A DNA stretch of 64,000 nt from Molossus alvarezi (lineage: Eukaryota; Chordata; Mammalia; Chiroptera; Molossidae), in assembly GCA_037176705.1 (NCBI GenBank), contig CM073891.1:51400571-51464570 (forward strand), given 5' to 3'. The first letter of the stretch is position 1. Each line of letters opens with the position of its first letter. The notes beneath the pieces are model-generated. The model worked only from the letters and a program-made list of their open reading frames with translations, searched no databases and was not told the origin of the DNA. The translations under genes were made by a program, and so were the position numbers. Shown here piece after piece: positions 46,456 through 59,201 of the stretch.

Positions 46456-48462
46456 TAAGTAATAATTTTTATTATGTTATACTTATAAGACTTGAAAATT
46501 ATTTATTTAACCATTAGAAAAGGAAAACTTTAAGTGGGTGCTATGGTTGGTAAGATACCTGTAACAGTGGCTGGGAATGTGGGATCCACTTATGTAGCCA
46601 TAAAACCCTAGGAAACAGTGTCTCCTGCAACAACTCAGCAAGCAAAACATGGCCTCATCTGGGCTGTGTCTCTGCTCATTGGCACCCAAGGCTTTCTCGG
46701 ACAGTTATTACCAGAAAAATGAGATCAGAAAATAATTGGCCAGTTTGTGGGCAGAAATAAAAAGGAATAGAGAAGGTTCATGATTTGTAAACTTTTCAGA
46801 GTTTTAAAAGCCAAGTGCTTTTCTCCATCCAAAATTGATAGGGACCAGAACAAAACAAAAAACAAGAAAGATCCATGAGATTCCTCAATTGAACTGTGTG
46901 ACCCGGTCTTAAAGTAACTGTAAGATGAAGGATGTTACTTCACATGCAGTTGGTGTGCTCCAGGTTGGCCCTGAGGGCCCCAGTTTAGTTAAGGGAAAAA
47001 TATGGGGCAAAACAAGCAACAAAACAAATCATATTTGAAATCTATCCTAAAAAAGAATTTTGAGAGTAGTTTCTGGCACATGGAACTAACTGGGAACAAA
47101 TAGATGAAAAGCATAAAAGATTTTAAACATAATTGACATGCTAAAGAAACACTGAGGCTGGAATTTAAAAGTTCTGTAGCTATTGAGTCTTAAAATAACA
47201 TTCACATTAAATCATTCAGAGATGCTAAAATAATTTGATCCTCAGTGAGTGAGGAAATTTCTAGAAATGTTTTGTGCATAGGTAGAATGAGATCTTCCAT
47301 AGGCTAAGAAGAGTTTTTCTGCTTGCTGTAGGAACATTGTCTAAAGCATTACCCATTCAGATGATCTAGACCTGAAGAGCTATGCTATAAACTTTAAACC
47401 CCACTCCACACAAAATAAAGTTTCAAAAATCCTTTCTTTCCAAAATATGTATTTAAAAATAAAGCACTCAATTAAATTACTAACTACTTGTCTATGTTAG
47501 GCTTGGGTAATTAACTTTTTTCTTTATCTTCATGGTTCTTTATGTTTTAACAGTGAATTTGATTGTAATTTGCCTAAACTAATTTCTGGAAGTAAATATA
47601 ATATAAATTATAAGTCCATGATGAATTTGCTGTGAGAATTGACTTCAGATTATAATTCCTCCTACCCCTCCTATCTGTTGTCTAAAATATATGAAGTGAG
47701 TGGGTGAGTATTTTATGTATATGTGATGAGGGAGATTTATCACAGAACCAAGAATAGACTACGAGAAAATCCATTTCTAAAAAAAAAACATTGTTTTATA
47801 CTGCCATTGTTAGAGGGCTGAATTTTTGAGAGCTGAATATTTCCTGACTTTAGGCAATTCCATTTATTTATATGCTTGTGATCAGATCTCTCTGGTGTAT
47901 TCAAATCATATAACATCAAAATTGTATTAAATATGGACTATAGTCATGACTCAGGTATTGTTTCCATGTATGTATTTTAAATATATATCTTGAGATAGAA
48001 AAGAAATGTGAAGACAATGGGACACCAAGAACTTATTGATAGTAACTGAAAAAAATAAAAATATGATATACTCATAAGTTAAATATTGGAGGAGTTACAT
48101 TTATAAATTAATGTTGGGGATGTAGCGATGCAGTGATTTAGATTGGGGAGAACATAACACTTTGAGTGCTGAGAACAAAAATGAGAACATTATTTTCAGA
48201 AATGTGTTCTATGAAACCGAGTTCCAGTATTAAATAAATTATGTACTGGACTAAATATAAATTCAACAGGTTTCTGAAAGGTATCCTTTAGCGTGTTGAT
48301 ATACATTGTGAATCAAAGAACTGTGTGATAGGGACATGTTGGTGTAAAATATGCGGAGTTTTTATACCTTTGGCAATGGAACTCTTATTAATGTAGCCTT
48401 TCTTAGCTCCAATGTCGCAGATATTGCATTTGGGAAAATTATTAATTCTAGAAATAAAGCAG
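46456..48462. other. Single-copy-looking AT-rich sequence
   Basis: No gene, RNA or repeat recognised. The largest open frames are about 60 codons and look random. Confidence 0.4.
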
Positions 48463-48697
48463 CCCTGGCCGGTTTGGCTCAGCGGTTAGAGCATCGGGCT
48501 GCGGTTCAGAGGGACCCAGGTTCGGTTTCCACTAAGGGCACGTACCTCGGTTGCAGTTTGTCCCCAGCCCTGGTTGGTCGTGCAGGTGGCAGCCACTCGA
48601 TGTGTCCCTTTCACATCGATGTTTCTCCTACTCTCTCTCTCCCTCCCACTCTAACGGAACAAAATATTGAAAAATGTCCTCAGGTGAGGATAAAATA
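48463..48697 (+). mobile_element. Ves-like SINE, long form
   Basis: 'tggctcagcggttagagc', 'gttcggtttcc', 'gtcctcaggtgaggat' and a short A-rich tail. Candidate TSD 'gaaataaag' against 'aaaataaaag', so the ends are approximate. Confidence 0.92.
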
Positions 48698-50021
48698 AAA
48701 GGGAGGAAAGTCTATGTGATGCTACCAGTGTAAAGTAGTATTAACAGTGATAATCAAATATTATATGCCCCATTTGAATTTTTTTTTGACTTTGCAGTGA
48801 ATGTATCTGATGGAACAAGTAGACATTCCTAATTATGCTTTGGATATGTTAATTTAATTCTTCCATCTTAGTTTTCTGAACACAATATTAATCCCACTCA
48901 TTTTAACAATATATGCTTATATTTAAAATAAAGAGGCATCGTTAGTAAAAATGTAAGTACTTTGTACTATCATGCAATATTTGCAAAAGTGACTGGTATG
49001 GCTCAGGTTTATGCAAATGCAAAGCACAGAACAGTGGCTACGCCTTGGAGACAGTTATGACATTTGTGTTGCATGTGTACATATAATATTCTAATATGAT
49101 TTGCAATACAGATATCCAGATGTTGACGATACTTTTTATTTCCCCAGACAATTAAAATGGCTAGATATCAAAAGATAACTCATAACATGAGAACAAGGTC
49201 ATTGGAAATGTGTGAGAAATGGTGTATTTGAAAGAACACTTGACAAGACCTCTAATTCCAGCAATATTGGGTTAGTCATTTAACCTCTATAGGTTTGAGT
49301 AATAAAGTAGTTGTTAAGAGGTTTTTACTAAGATACCTACATTTCCAGAAGTTTATTAAAATCTTTGGCTGACTTATAAAATAACATGGCTATTTTTCCC
49401 CAGCTATGTTTGTATGTGGTCAAATATTTTAGACTGATTCAGTGATAATGTTTATTTTATTATAATGCACCTTCTAAAAAAGAGTTATTCTCTTATTACA
49501 GCATAAAGATATATCTGTATTGTGAATGTGTAGATTACTAAAATTAATGTTTCTTTTGAAAATATAATACCACAAAAATGTTGCAAATTCATCACTTTCA
49601 GAAGTTTTTCTATATTGTACTTATAAGAAAACTTTGATCAAACATTCTAGTAAGTGACTCTGGGGGCATGGGTCTAAGGCTCATGAGCTGTGATCAATAT
49701 TGGAATTTATGTTGAACCTAAGAAGTTATTCTTCCAGAAGTTAATAATCCATTCAGTAAGCATTGCCTCCAAAAATCTAATACTGAATTCAAAATCAATA
49801 CACACTTACTCACAGGGCATTTTGTTTCCATTTTATTTTTATTAATCCTTGAGGTCCTTAGTGATTTAGACAATGTTCAACCCTTTAGAAAGTGTTCTAC
49901 CACCATCTAGTGCTATCAAATAGAAATTGCACTGTTTTGGTTGCCATATCTTTATTTTAAGAAATTTTGTATGATTTTGACAATTTGAGATTTATGATGC
50001 ATTTCAGGTGTCAACATTTAA
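48698..50021. other. Single-copy-looking AT-rich sequence
   Basis: No gene is seen; one possible MIR fragment lies inside (49225-49330). Confidence 0.4.
49225..49330 (+). mobile_element. Possible MIR SINE fragment
   Basis: 'gggttagtcatttaacctct' followed by 'gtttgagtaataaagta' resembles the MIR core. Short and diverged. Confidence 0.45.
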
Positions 50022-50034
50022 AAGAGGCAGTACT

Positions 50035-50316
50035 TCCCTGGCTGGTTTGGCTCACCAGTTAGAGCAACAGCCTGTGAAGTGAAGGGTCTTGGGTTAGATC
50101 CCTGGTCAAGGGCACTTACCTGGATTGCAGGTTTGATCTCTGGCTCCAGTTGGGGTCCTGTGGGAGGGAACCAATCAATGTGTCCCTTTCACATTGATGT
50201 TGTTAGCTCTCTCTCTCTCTCCCTCCCTCCCTTCCACTCTCTCTAAAAAATCAATGAGAAAAATATCCTTAAGTGAGGATTAATAAAAAATTAATAATGT
50301 AAAATAAAAACAATAG
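50035..50316 (+). mobile_element. Ves-like SINE, long form, diverged
   Basis: 'ggctcaccagttagagc', 'gggttagatccctgg', CT-rich body, 'atccttaagtgaggat' and an A-rich tail. TSD 'aagaggcagtact' against 'aagaggcaatact' (12 of 13). Confidence 0.9.
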
Positions 50317-50329
50317 AAGAGGCAATACT

Positions 50330-51012
50330 GTCTTTGTAAAATAAATATAAACAAATTATCCAAAATTGTGTCCAGTATTACTGGAAATAATGATTATATT
50401 TAATATTCAGTAGGAGTATTTATTGAGACATTTTATTTCTAAGTTACAAAAAGTCAAATAATTGATCATCTAATTTTTAAATGCACTGAAATATACGGCA
50501 TATTAAGTATATACATGAATGAATAACTGCCTGTTCTAAAACTCAGTCCACTCTTCACTGTTCACTTTCGTATTACTCACATGTTAGAGACCTTGTTGGT
50601 GAATTCAAAACCTTAGTTAGACATTTAATTAATATTAACTTCCACCTATTTTTGTGTTATTCAGCCAGTGTAGTCAGAATTCCTAGTAACAATTCCGAAT
50701 GGTTTGCATTTCATATCTTTATTAAATACATTTTCATTCCTCTGCAATTCTCATAATCTGACACCTGAATGTTGTTTTGTGTTAGATTATTTTACATTTC
50801 ATTAGCAATTAACCAGTTAAGGTTCAGCATTTACTATGTACCCAGTACTCTTATGACCTTGAAGAGTAACATCCTGCTTATCTCAAATTATTTTGTTCTT
50901 TTGATCTGTAGTCAATCTTGTAGACAATATAATCAATATTAAAAATTCTATATTGACCAAGTAGAAAATATAGCAATCAATGAGGTATTTGTGGCTATGT
51001 TAATGGTTTTAT
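50330..51012. other. Single-copy-looking AT-rich sequence
   Basis: Nothing recognised. Confidence 0.4.
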
Positions 51013-51029
51013 AAAAACTGCTGTTAAAG

Positions 51030-51279
51030 CCCTGGCCGGTTTGGCTCAGCGATTAGAGCGTCAGCCTTCGGTCCAGAGAGACCCGGGTTCGGTTCCCGCT
51101 AAGGGCACATACCTCAGTTGCAGTTTGTCCCCGGCCCTGGTTGGGCATGCGGGTGGCAGCCACTCGATGTGTCCCTTTCACGTTGATGCTTCTCTCTCTC
51201 TCTTCCTCTCTCTCTCTCCCACTCTATCTGAACAAAAAATGGAAAAATGTCCTCGAGTGAGAAAAAACAAACAAACAAA
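51030..51279 (+). mobile_element. Ves-like SINE, long form
   Basis: Intact head boxes ('tggctcagcgattagagcg', 'ggttcggttcc') and 3' 'atgtcctcgagtgag' with an A/C tail. A perfect 17-bp TSD 'aaaaactgctgttaaag' lies at 51013-51029 and 51280-51296. Confidence 0.96.
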
Positions 51280-51296
51280 AAAAACTGCTGTTAAAG

Positions 51297-51737
51297 TGAA
51301 TGTATTTTTTTAACAGATTAGATCATGTCCTTATTTTATTAAAACATTTGATACTTAGGACCCATTAACAGCCACCAAAAATATATTCACAAGATATCCA
51401 ACTACTTCTAGTTATTAGGAGCCCACCTGGTTCATTTTTACACAATGACTAAAGGAGTCACACACAAAAACGCAGTTTTATGCTAATCACATTTTATAAC
51501 AATGGCAAATTTTGGACATAATCCAATAAGGAGAGGGACTGCCAGTTGTTCTTAAAGCTGACTGTTGTGTTCGGAATTTCTAAAATTTGGTCTCTGATCA
51601 TCTGCCATTTCTATCTATTTGTATATAAGAGGGAAATGCTGACTTGTTTTATACACTACTTATAAGCTCATTCTACCCAAACTTACATCTCTGTTCTGGA
51701 GTCTATCCTAAAACTCAGACTCACATAACAAATTGCT
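51297..51737. other. Single-copy-looking sequence
   Basis: No feature recognised up to the start of the inverted L1. Confidence 0.4.
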
Positions 51738-53632
51738 GTACAGCAGCTTTTTAGTTTGATGTAGTCCCATTTATTAATTTTATTCCTTTGTTTCTCTTGC
51801 CCTTGGCGATGTGTCACCAAAAATTCTGCTGTGTGATGTCTGTGTGATGTGCTGCCTATATTTTCTTCTAATATACTTACAGTTTCATGAGTGACATTTA
51901 AGTATTTTGTCCATTTTGAGTTTATTCTTGTGTATGGTGTAAGTTGGTAGTCTAATTTCATTTTTATTTTTTGCATGTACCTGTCCAATTTTCAAAGCAC
52001 CATTTTTTGAAGAGACTGTCTTTACTCCATTGTATGCTCTTGCCTCCTTTATCAATTGTTAATTGAGCAAAATGTCTGGGGTTGATTTCTGGGTTCTCTG
52101 TTCTGTTCCTTTTATCTATATGCCTGTTCTTGTGCCAATACCAAGATGTTTTGATTAAAATGGCTTTGTACTATAAGCTGATATTTGCAACTGTGATCCT
52201 TCCTACTTTGCTCTTCTTTTTCAAGATTGCTGTTCTTATTTGGTGGGTTTTTGTTGTTGTTGTTGTTGTTGTTGTTCCATATAAACTTTTGGAGTATTTG
52301 TTCTAGATTTATGAAATATGCCTTTGATATTTTAATAGGGATTGTATTGAATCTATATATTGCTTTGGGTAATATGGACATTTTAATGATGTTAAGTCTT
52401 CCAATCCATGAACATAGTATATGCTTCCTCTTTGTTATATCTGCCTCTATTTCTTTTTTCAATGCCATGTAGTTTTCTGAGAACAGGCCTTTTTATCTCA
52501 TTGATTAAGTTTATTCCTAGGTATCTTAATTTTTTTGTTGCAATGACAAATAAGATTATTCTTTTAGTTTCTCTTTCTTTTTGTAACCCTGCTATTTGTT
52601 GAATTCATTTATTAAATCTAGCAGTTTTTTGGTGGAGTCTTTAGGGTTTTCTATGTATAATATCATGTCACCTGCAAATAATGACAGTTTCACTTCCTCC
52701 TTTCCAATTTGGATGACTTTTATTTTTTTCTCTTATCTAATCACTGTGTCTAAGACTTTCACACTTATGTTGAATAAGAGTGGTGAAAGCAGACATCCCT
52801 GTCTTGTTTCAATTTTAAGAGAAATGCTTTTAGTTTTTGTCCATTAAGTATGATGTTGGTTGTAGGTTTATCATATATGGCCTTTATTATATTGAGCTAT
52901 GATCCTTGAAAAAATCATCAAACAGTAAGTGCTGACAAGGATGTGGAGAAAGGGTACTCTGGTACACTGCTGGTGGGAATGCAGAATGGTGCAGCCACTA
53001 TGGACAACAATATGGTGTTTCCTCAAAAATTTTAAAATGAAACTGCCATTTGACCCAGTGATACCATTTCTAGGACTATATCCTAAGAATCCTGAAATAC
53101 CAACCAGGAAGAATATATGCATGTCTATGTCCATAGCAACCCTATTTACAATAGCTAATATCTGGAAACAGCCCAAGTGTCCATCAGTAGATGAGTGGAT
53201 AAAAATGATGGTACATTTACACAATGGAATACTATACAGTTGTAAGAAATAAAGATCTCTTACCCTTTGAAACAACATGAAGGGACCTAGATAGTATTAT
53301 GCTAAATGAAATAAGCCAATCAGAGAAAGACAAGTATCACATTATCTCACTTATTTGTAGAATCTAACGAACAATTTAAACTGATGAACAAAAAAGATCC
53401 AGAGACTTGGGAATAAGGAAAACACTGCGGAACCTCAGAGGGAAGACGAGTAGGGTCAGGGGAAGAAATGAACCAAAGAACTTATATGCATATATGCATA
53501 GCCAATGGACAGACAATAGTGCAGTGAAGGCAGGGGTGGCAGGAGTGAGGAGGACCATGTCAAAGTGGAGAAAAAAAAGAGAGACAACTATAATACTTTC
53601 AATAATAAATATAAATTTTAAAAATAAATAAA
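51738..53632 (+). mobile_element. 5'-inverted (twin-primed) L1
   Basis: 51738-52905 is L1 ORF2 in reverse orientation (RT through C-terminal part) and 52906-53632 is the sense 3' end of ORF2 plus 3'UTR and A-rich tail. The inverted part comes from L1 coordinates 5' of the sense part, with a few hundred bases missing at the switch. This is the classic product of twin priming. Both parts are broken; the longest sense piece is 107 codons at 52929-53252. A (GTT)n microsatellite sits at about 52251-52276. No convincing TSD was found by eye. Confidence 0.85.
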
Positions 53633-53808
53633 TAAAAGTATTGATGGAGATTACCTTGATTCTATCACGTGCTTCTCCCCCCAGAATAAACTACATAATT
53701 GAATTGTAGCAAAATAAATACCATTAAAATATCTAATTTCAGTAGAGGTAAACGACTTGAAGGGTGGCTGTACAGTTTCATGAATGACATAGAAAATGAA
53801 GTGAGATT

Positions 53809-54058
53809 TTTTTTTTTTTTCTCCTCATCCGAGGACATTTTTCCATTTTTTGTACAGATAGAGTGGGAGGGAGAGAGAGGAAAAGAGAGAGAGGGAAACA
53901 TCGATGTGAAAGGGACACATCAAGTGGCTGCCACCCGCACGACCAACCAGGGCCGGGGACAAACTTCAACCAAGATACATGCCCTTAGCGGGAACCGAAC
54001 CCGAGTCTCTCCGGACCGCAGGTGGACGCTCTAACCGCTGAGCCAAACTGGCCAGGGC
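53809..54058 (-). mobile_element. Ves-like SINE, long form
   Basis: T-run, 'tcctcatccgaggacat', GA-rich body, head ending 'aactggccagggc'. A perfect 12-bp TSD 'tgaagtgagatt' lies at 53797-53808 and 54059-54070. Confidence 0.95.
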
Positions 54059-54070
54059 TGAAGTGAGATT

Positions 54071-54719
54071 CTATAAGGATATGCTACTGCTAAAATTAAT
54101 AATTTAGGGGTGAATACAATGACAATTTGCCTTTTATTAATTGTATTTAAATTTATACAAATTTTATATTTAAAATATAGGATTTCTTTATTTAATGTTT
54201 TGCATTTTTTATTTTTAGTTTTCAATTAAAGTTTATTTGCAATATTATTTTGTATTGGTTTCAGCTGTATAGCATAGTGGTTAGACAATCATAAACTCTA
54301 CAATGTATCTTCCTTCAATATTTCCAGTACCCACCTGACACCATACATAGCTATCACAAAATTATTGACTATATTCCACACAAAAGAGAATAGAATATTG
54401 GAAACAATATGAATTTGTATTAAAATTAACTTTGTCTTTGTATAGAACAATATCATTTTAATTTTTGCATTTATTCTTCATCATACAATAATGGTGGTAC
54501 ACTCAAGAAAATAACCTCATAATTTTTTAAACAGTATTCCTTTAAGTGATTTATACAAGATATGATCCAATTTTTTAATGAAATAATGTGGTGATATGTG
54601 TTTCTTTGCACTTCTTATTTTCTTTTCTTAAACTATTATTTCAGTGATGTGTTAATAAAGTTCTCATGTAATATTGTGTAATTTATATAGCTAGTTTCCC
54701 AAATAATCTAGCAGGCAAT
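54071..54719. other. AT-rich sequence including an old L1 3' tail
   Basis: 54228-54385 resembles the antisense 3'UTR of an older L1 ('ttggtttcagctgtatagca', 'tattgactatattcc'). The rest is unassigned. Confidence 0.5.
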
Positions 54720-56220
54720 GTTGTATATAGAAAGTGTTTGATGGCATCTGCGAATAATGACAGTTTTATTCTTCCTTTCCAATTTAGATCCCTTTTATTT
54801 TTTTTCTTGTCTGATTGCTGTAGCTAACACTTCCCGTACTATGTTAAATAAGAGTCATGAAAGTGGGCATCCCTATCTTGTTCCTGTTTTTAAGGAAAAT
54901 GCTTTTAGTTTTTGCCCATTGAGTATGATGTTGGCTGTAAGTTTGTCATAAATGGCCTTCATTTTGTTAGGATATTATCCTTCTATTCCCACGTTGCTGA
55001 TAGTTTTTATCAAAAATAGATGCTGGATTTTGTCAAATGCTTTTTCAGCATCTATTGATATGATCACATGATTTTATCTTTCATTTTGTTTATGTGGTAT
55101 ATCAGATTTATCAATTTATGAATATTATACCAGCTTTGCATCCCTGGGATAAATACCACTTGATTGTGGTATATAATTTTTTTAATATATTGCTGGACTC
55201 GGTTTGATAAGGTTTTGTTGAGGATTTTTGCATCTATGTTCATCAGGGATATTGGCCTGTAATTTTTTTTCTTTGTAGTGTCTCTTCCTGGTTTGGAAAT
55301 TAAAATTATGCTGGCCTCATAAAAAGAATTTAAAGTCTCACATCCTCTTGAACATTTTGGAATAGTTTGAGAATAGGGGATAGTTCTTCTTTGAATGTTT
55401 GGTAAAACTGCCTTGTGTAGCCATCCAGACCAGGACTTTTGTTTGCTGGCATTTTATTGATTATTTCTTTTATTTCCTTAATTGTTATTGGTCTGTCTAG
55501 GTTTTCTGACTCTTCCCGTTTGAGTTTTGAAATAGCACATGATTCTAAGAATTTGTCCATTTCACCTAGGTTGTCAAATTTGTTGGCATATAATTATTTA
55601 TAGTATTTACTTATTGTATTTTCTTACAATTCTTTGTATTTCTGTGGTATCTGACATGATATTGTACATAGAAAACCCTAAAGACTCCACCAAAAAACTG
55701 CTAGATTTAATAAATAAAAAGTCACTGGAATCTTTATACACCAATAATAAACACTCAGAAAGAGAAACTAAAAAAATAATTCAATTTACCATTGCAACAA
55801 AAACATTATTACCTAGGAATAAGCTTAACCAAAGAAGTAAAGGACCTATTCACAGAAAAGTACAGGACATTAAAAAAAGAAATAGAGGAAGATGTATAAA
55901 GGTGGAAGCATATACCTTGTTCATAGATTGGGTGAATTAGCATCATTAAACTATCCATACTAACCAAAGCAATCTATAGATTCCGTGAAATTCCTATTTA
56001 AATACCAATGACATATTTCACAGAACTAGAACAAACCCTTTGAAAGTTTATATGGAAAGAAAGAAGACCCCGAATAGACATAGCAATCTTAAAAAAGAAG
56101 AACAAAGTAGGAGGGATCACAATACCAGATATCAGGTTATATACAAAGCCACTATAATCAAAACAGCTTGGTACTAGCACAAGAACAGGCATATAAGTAA
56201 TGGAACAAAACAGAGAACCC
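54720..56220 (+). mobile_element. 5'-inverted L1, right part cut off by nested L1
   Basis: 54720-55655 is antisense L1 ORF2 (linker to RT); at 55656 the sequence turns sense with 'gatattgtacatagaaaacc', exactly the L1 coordinate that follows the inverted part's 54720 edge ('gcagatgccatc' read antisense). The sense arm ends at 56220 in the 'gagaacccag' region, where another L1 begins. The remainder should lie to the right of the nested elements, outside the window. The longest sense frame is 133 codons (55539-55940), partly fortuitous. Confidence 0.82.
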
Positions 56221-57171
56221 AGGTTGAAGATGGCAGTGGGCAGGACTGGAAAGAGGATGAGTGTGTGAGAGAGCGACCTAGTGTGTGAGAGTGTGAGTGG
56301 ACATGAAGGTGGATGACCAAACTCATGCAGTGCAGAGACACGGAATAGAAGGATCCTCTGTGTGGACGGGAGCAGCCAGCTACCGCGGTAAGTGGCTCTT
56401 CAGGGCACTTCTCGCTGCACCATGGTGAGGTCTCACCATTTTGGAAGATCCCAGGTCTTCCCTGGGAGGAGGCAGTGGGAGCAGCTAGAGGCCAGCAACC
56501 TGAGCCACCAGTACATCTGGCACCATCAGACCAGTGGATACTGTGAGTCAACACAGACCAGTGCACAGTACTGGAGCTGCCAAAGTGCTAGTTGTGGAAG
56601 CTGTGGACAGCTGGGAGCCCAGCACCATCTCCCACAGTAGCAACCTGATCAGAGTGGAGATATACCCTCAGCAACAGAGGCTGGAGAGCAGATATCCATC
56701 CCCAGGCAATAGAAGCACAGACCATCAGTTGAGACCCATACCCCAAAACTACAGCAAAGGCTGAGCAGGAGTTGAGTCCTACAGGGCAGAAACACTCCCC
56801 GGCCATCAGAGGAAGGACCTGGGACTCCACAGAGGTCTGTGTGACCCAGCGGCCCACAAGAGTGGTGGGAAGCAGGAGCCCTTGAGGGACTGGTGTGACC
56901 CAGAAGCCCGCCTGTGGGACCTGCGGGGTGCTCGGGCACCAGAGAGACCTGTGTGACTCAGCAGCACACAAGAACAGTGGGAAGCCAGAGCCCAAGAGGG
57001 ACTGGTGAGATCCAGCTGCCTGCCCATAGGACCTGAGGGTGCAGGGGCACCAGACAGGTCTGTGCAACCCAGCACGGACTGTGTGATCCAGTTACCAATG
57101 GGACCTGCTGAGTTCGGGGGCACCAGAGAGGCCCATGTGACACAGCTGCACACAAGATAGGCATAGAGGAT
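56221..57171 (+). mobile_element. L1 with type-1 5'UTR, first 0.95 kb only
   Basis: It aligns with 16726-17480: start 'gaagatggcagtggg', splice-donor-like 'ggtaagt' at 56387-56393, and about six 54-bp monomers at about 56818-57168. It stops in a monomer at 'acaagataggcat', and a complete type-2 L1 5' end follows. The simplest reading is a full-length type-2 L1 inserted here; a chimeric L1 with two 5'UTRs in series is the alternative. Confidence 0.78.
56818..57168 (+). repeat. 54-bp monomers of L1 5'UTR, about 6 units
   Basis: Units recur with 'caccagagag.cctgtgtgac.cagc.gcncacaag' and alternate with a 'ccagagcccaagagggactgg'-like unit. The antisense frame 56588-57067 shows 18-residue periodicity. 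One unit near 57070 is shortened. Confidence 0.8.
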
Positions 57172-57966
57172 ATGAAAATGGCTGCAGAGTGAATGGAAGC
57201 TACACAGATGATCTCCCAGGACCAAACAAGAATTACAACTAAAATAAAGACAAATCCTCAGAGAAAAGCAACAGAAAAGCAGCAGGACAGGAACATATAA
57301 CCAGGGACACTGGTAGGATCTGTGAAGGTGCTAGAGGGTGGTGGGCTGGGAGCCCATGGATAGTAGCAATCTTAGCTGTGAGCAGTGCCCTTGGGGAATA
57401 AAGACCAAGCCCACACCACAGTGCAGAGAGCTGGGACAGAGCACTAAAATAGCCACAGTCACTCACCTGGGTGCTATGGCAGAGGGAGGGCAGACTGGGC
57501 TGGAACTCTGTGGGGACACCCGGGATTAGGAGGGCACTCAGAGTTTTTGCTGACTTGTGGCCACAAAGGACAGTGGCCAGTGTGCTCCTTCCCAGAGCTG
57601 TGGGGAAAAGCAGCAGCCCAGTCCTCAGAGATTCAACTTTTTCCAGATGAGGCAAATAAATGCAAACTGAGGTTCATTAACAACCAGCTTCTATCACACC
57701 CTCTGGAAATATTCTTATGCAGAACAACAGGACTACATTCCAAGGAACTGAGTAACTAAGACTACTAGCCTCCAGGCAAAAAGCTAGAGGATAACTGAAC
57801 CTTATCTGAGCTTGCAAATCTACCCAGAAAAGTAAGACTGGACAGTGATGTTTAACATGGGCCCACCCAGGCTCATCCAAACCCAGTAGAGGGAGCCAAA
57901 AACAGCAGAACACTAACACCCACAAGGAAAATTTGGCAAGCTCCAAAATCCACTGAGATAACCAAA

Positions 57967-58855
57967 ATGGTGAAACAAAGAAACAAATCTCAAATGAAAG
58001 AACAAGAGACCTCTATTGAAGATGAGATGAAAGAAATGCAGCTAAGCAAATTATCAGAGGTAGAGTTCAAGGCTATGATCTTGAGAAAGCTCAACAGCAT
58101 GAGTAAGGACATTAGCACCATGAATAAAGATATAGAAATATTGAAAACCAATCAAGTGGAAATGAAGAATGTCATAGCAGAAATAAAGAACACATTGGAA
58201 GGACTAACCAGTAGAGAACAGGAAGATGAGGACCAGATCAAAGAATTAGAAGACAGGGTAGAAAAAAATCAACCAATCAGAAATCCAAAAGGAAAAAACA
58301 ATAAAAATAAAAAAAAAAGGAAGATAGCTTAAGAGAACTGTGGGATAACTGGAAACATAATAACATTCACATCATAGGAATCCCCGAAGGGGAAGAAAAT
58401 GGGCAAATGTTAGACAATATATTTGAAGAAATAGTGACAGAAAACTTTCCTAACTTGGTGAAGGAAGAAGGTATTCAAGTTCAAAAAGCACAGAGAGCCC
58501 CAAGTAAGAAGAACCCAACCAAACAGACACATAGTAATTAAATGCTAAAAATTAAAGACAAACAGAGAATCCTAAAGGCAACAAGATAAGCAACAGGTTA
58601 CATACAAAGGAACCCCCAAAAGGCTCTCAGCTGACTTTTAAACAGAAACACTACAGGACAGAAGGGAGAGGCATGGAGTAATGAAGGTCATGATAAACAA
58701 GAATCTGAATCCAAGACTACTCTATCCAGGAAGGCTATCATTCAAAATAGAAGGTCAAATAAGGAGCTTTCCAGACCAAAAAAAAAGGCTAAGAGAATAT
58801 ATTAACACCAAACCAGCACTGAAAGATATGTTAAAAGGACTTCTATATTACTAAA
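57967..58855 (+). pseudogene. L1 ORF1 remnant
   Basis: The start ATG at 57967 (MVKQRNKSQMKEQE) gives 121 codons of N-terminus and coiled coil before frame disruption in an A-rich stretch near 58300. The RRM (IIGIPEGEE-like) and C-terminal sequence follow in other frames with stops near 58541 and 58587. It is the homologue of 60022-60903. Confidence 0.88.
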
Positions 58856-58892
58856 AGAAATAATAAGAAAAATAGAACCACATTAAACAAAA

Positions 58893-59201
58893 ATGGCAAT
58901 AAATAAGTACATATCAATTATCACCTAAAATGTGAATGGTTTGAATGCTTCAATAAACAGACATAGAGTAGCTGACTGGATAAAAAAGTATGACTCACAT
59001 TTATGTTGTTTACAAGAGACCCACCTCACACAAAAGACTCACATAGGTTGAAAGTGAAGGAATGGAAAAAAATCTTTCAAGCAAACAGAAAAGAAAAAAC
59101 AGCTGGGGTATCAATACTCATATCTGATAAACTGAATTTAAAAATGAAGGCCATAACCAAAGACAAAGAAGGCCACTACATAATATTAAAAGAATCTATT
59201 T
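58893..59201 (+). pseudogene. L1 ORF2 remnant, start only
   Basis: The ATG at 58893 (MAINKYISII) is followed almost at once by a stop ('acctaaaat' where the intact copy has 'accttaaat'). The downstream endonuclease stretch is readable (59003-59203, 66 codons with the [11 protein letters not shown] motif) until the nested L1. Confidence 0.87.

Larger units (their letters stand above)
57172..59201 (+). mobile_element. L1 with type-2 5'UTR, 5' 2 kb
   Basis: The start 'gaaaatggctgcagagtg' aligns with the 5' ends at 8533 and 59202. It contains a 5'UTR to 57966, an ORF1 remnant and the first 0.3 kb of ORF2. It breaks off at 'agaatctatt' in the endonuclease coding region, where the next L1 starts, so the rest should lie beyond the window. 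Confidence 0.85.

Noticed and set aside
55539..55940. 133-codon open frame as a gene
   Set aside because: It spans the junction of a twin-primed L1: the first half is antisense ORF2 read by chance and the second half is sense ORF2 remnant.
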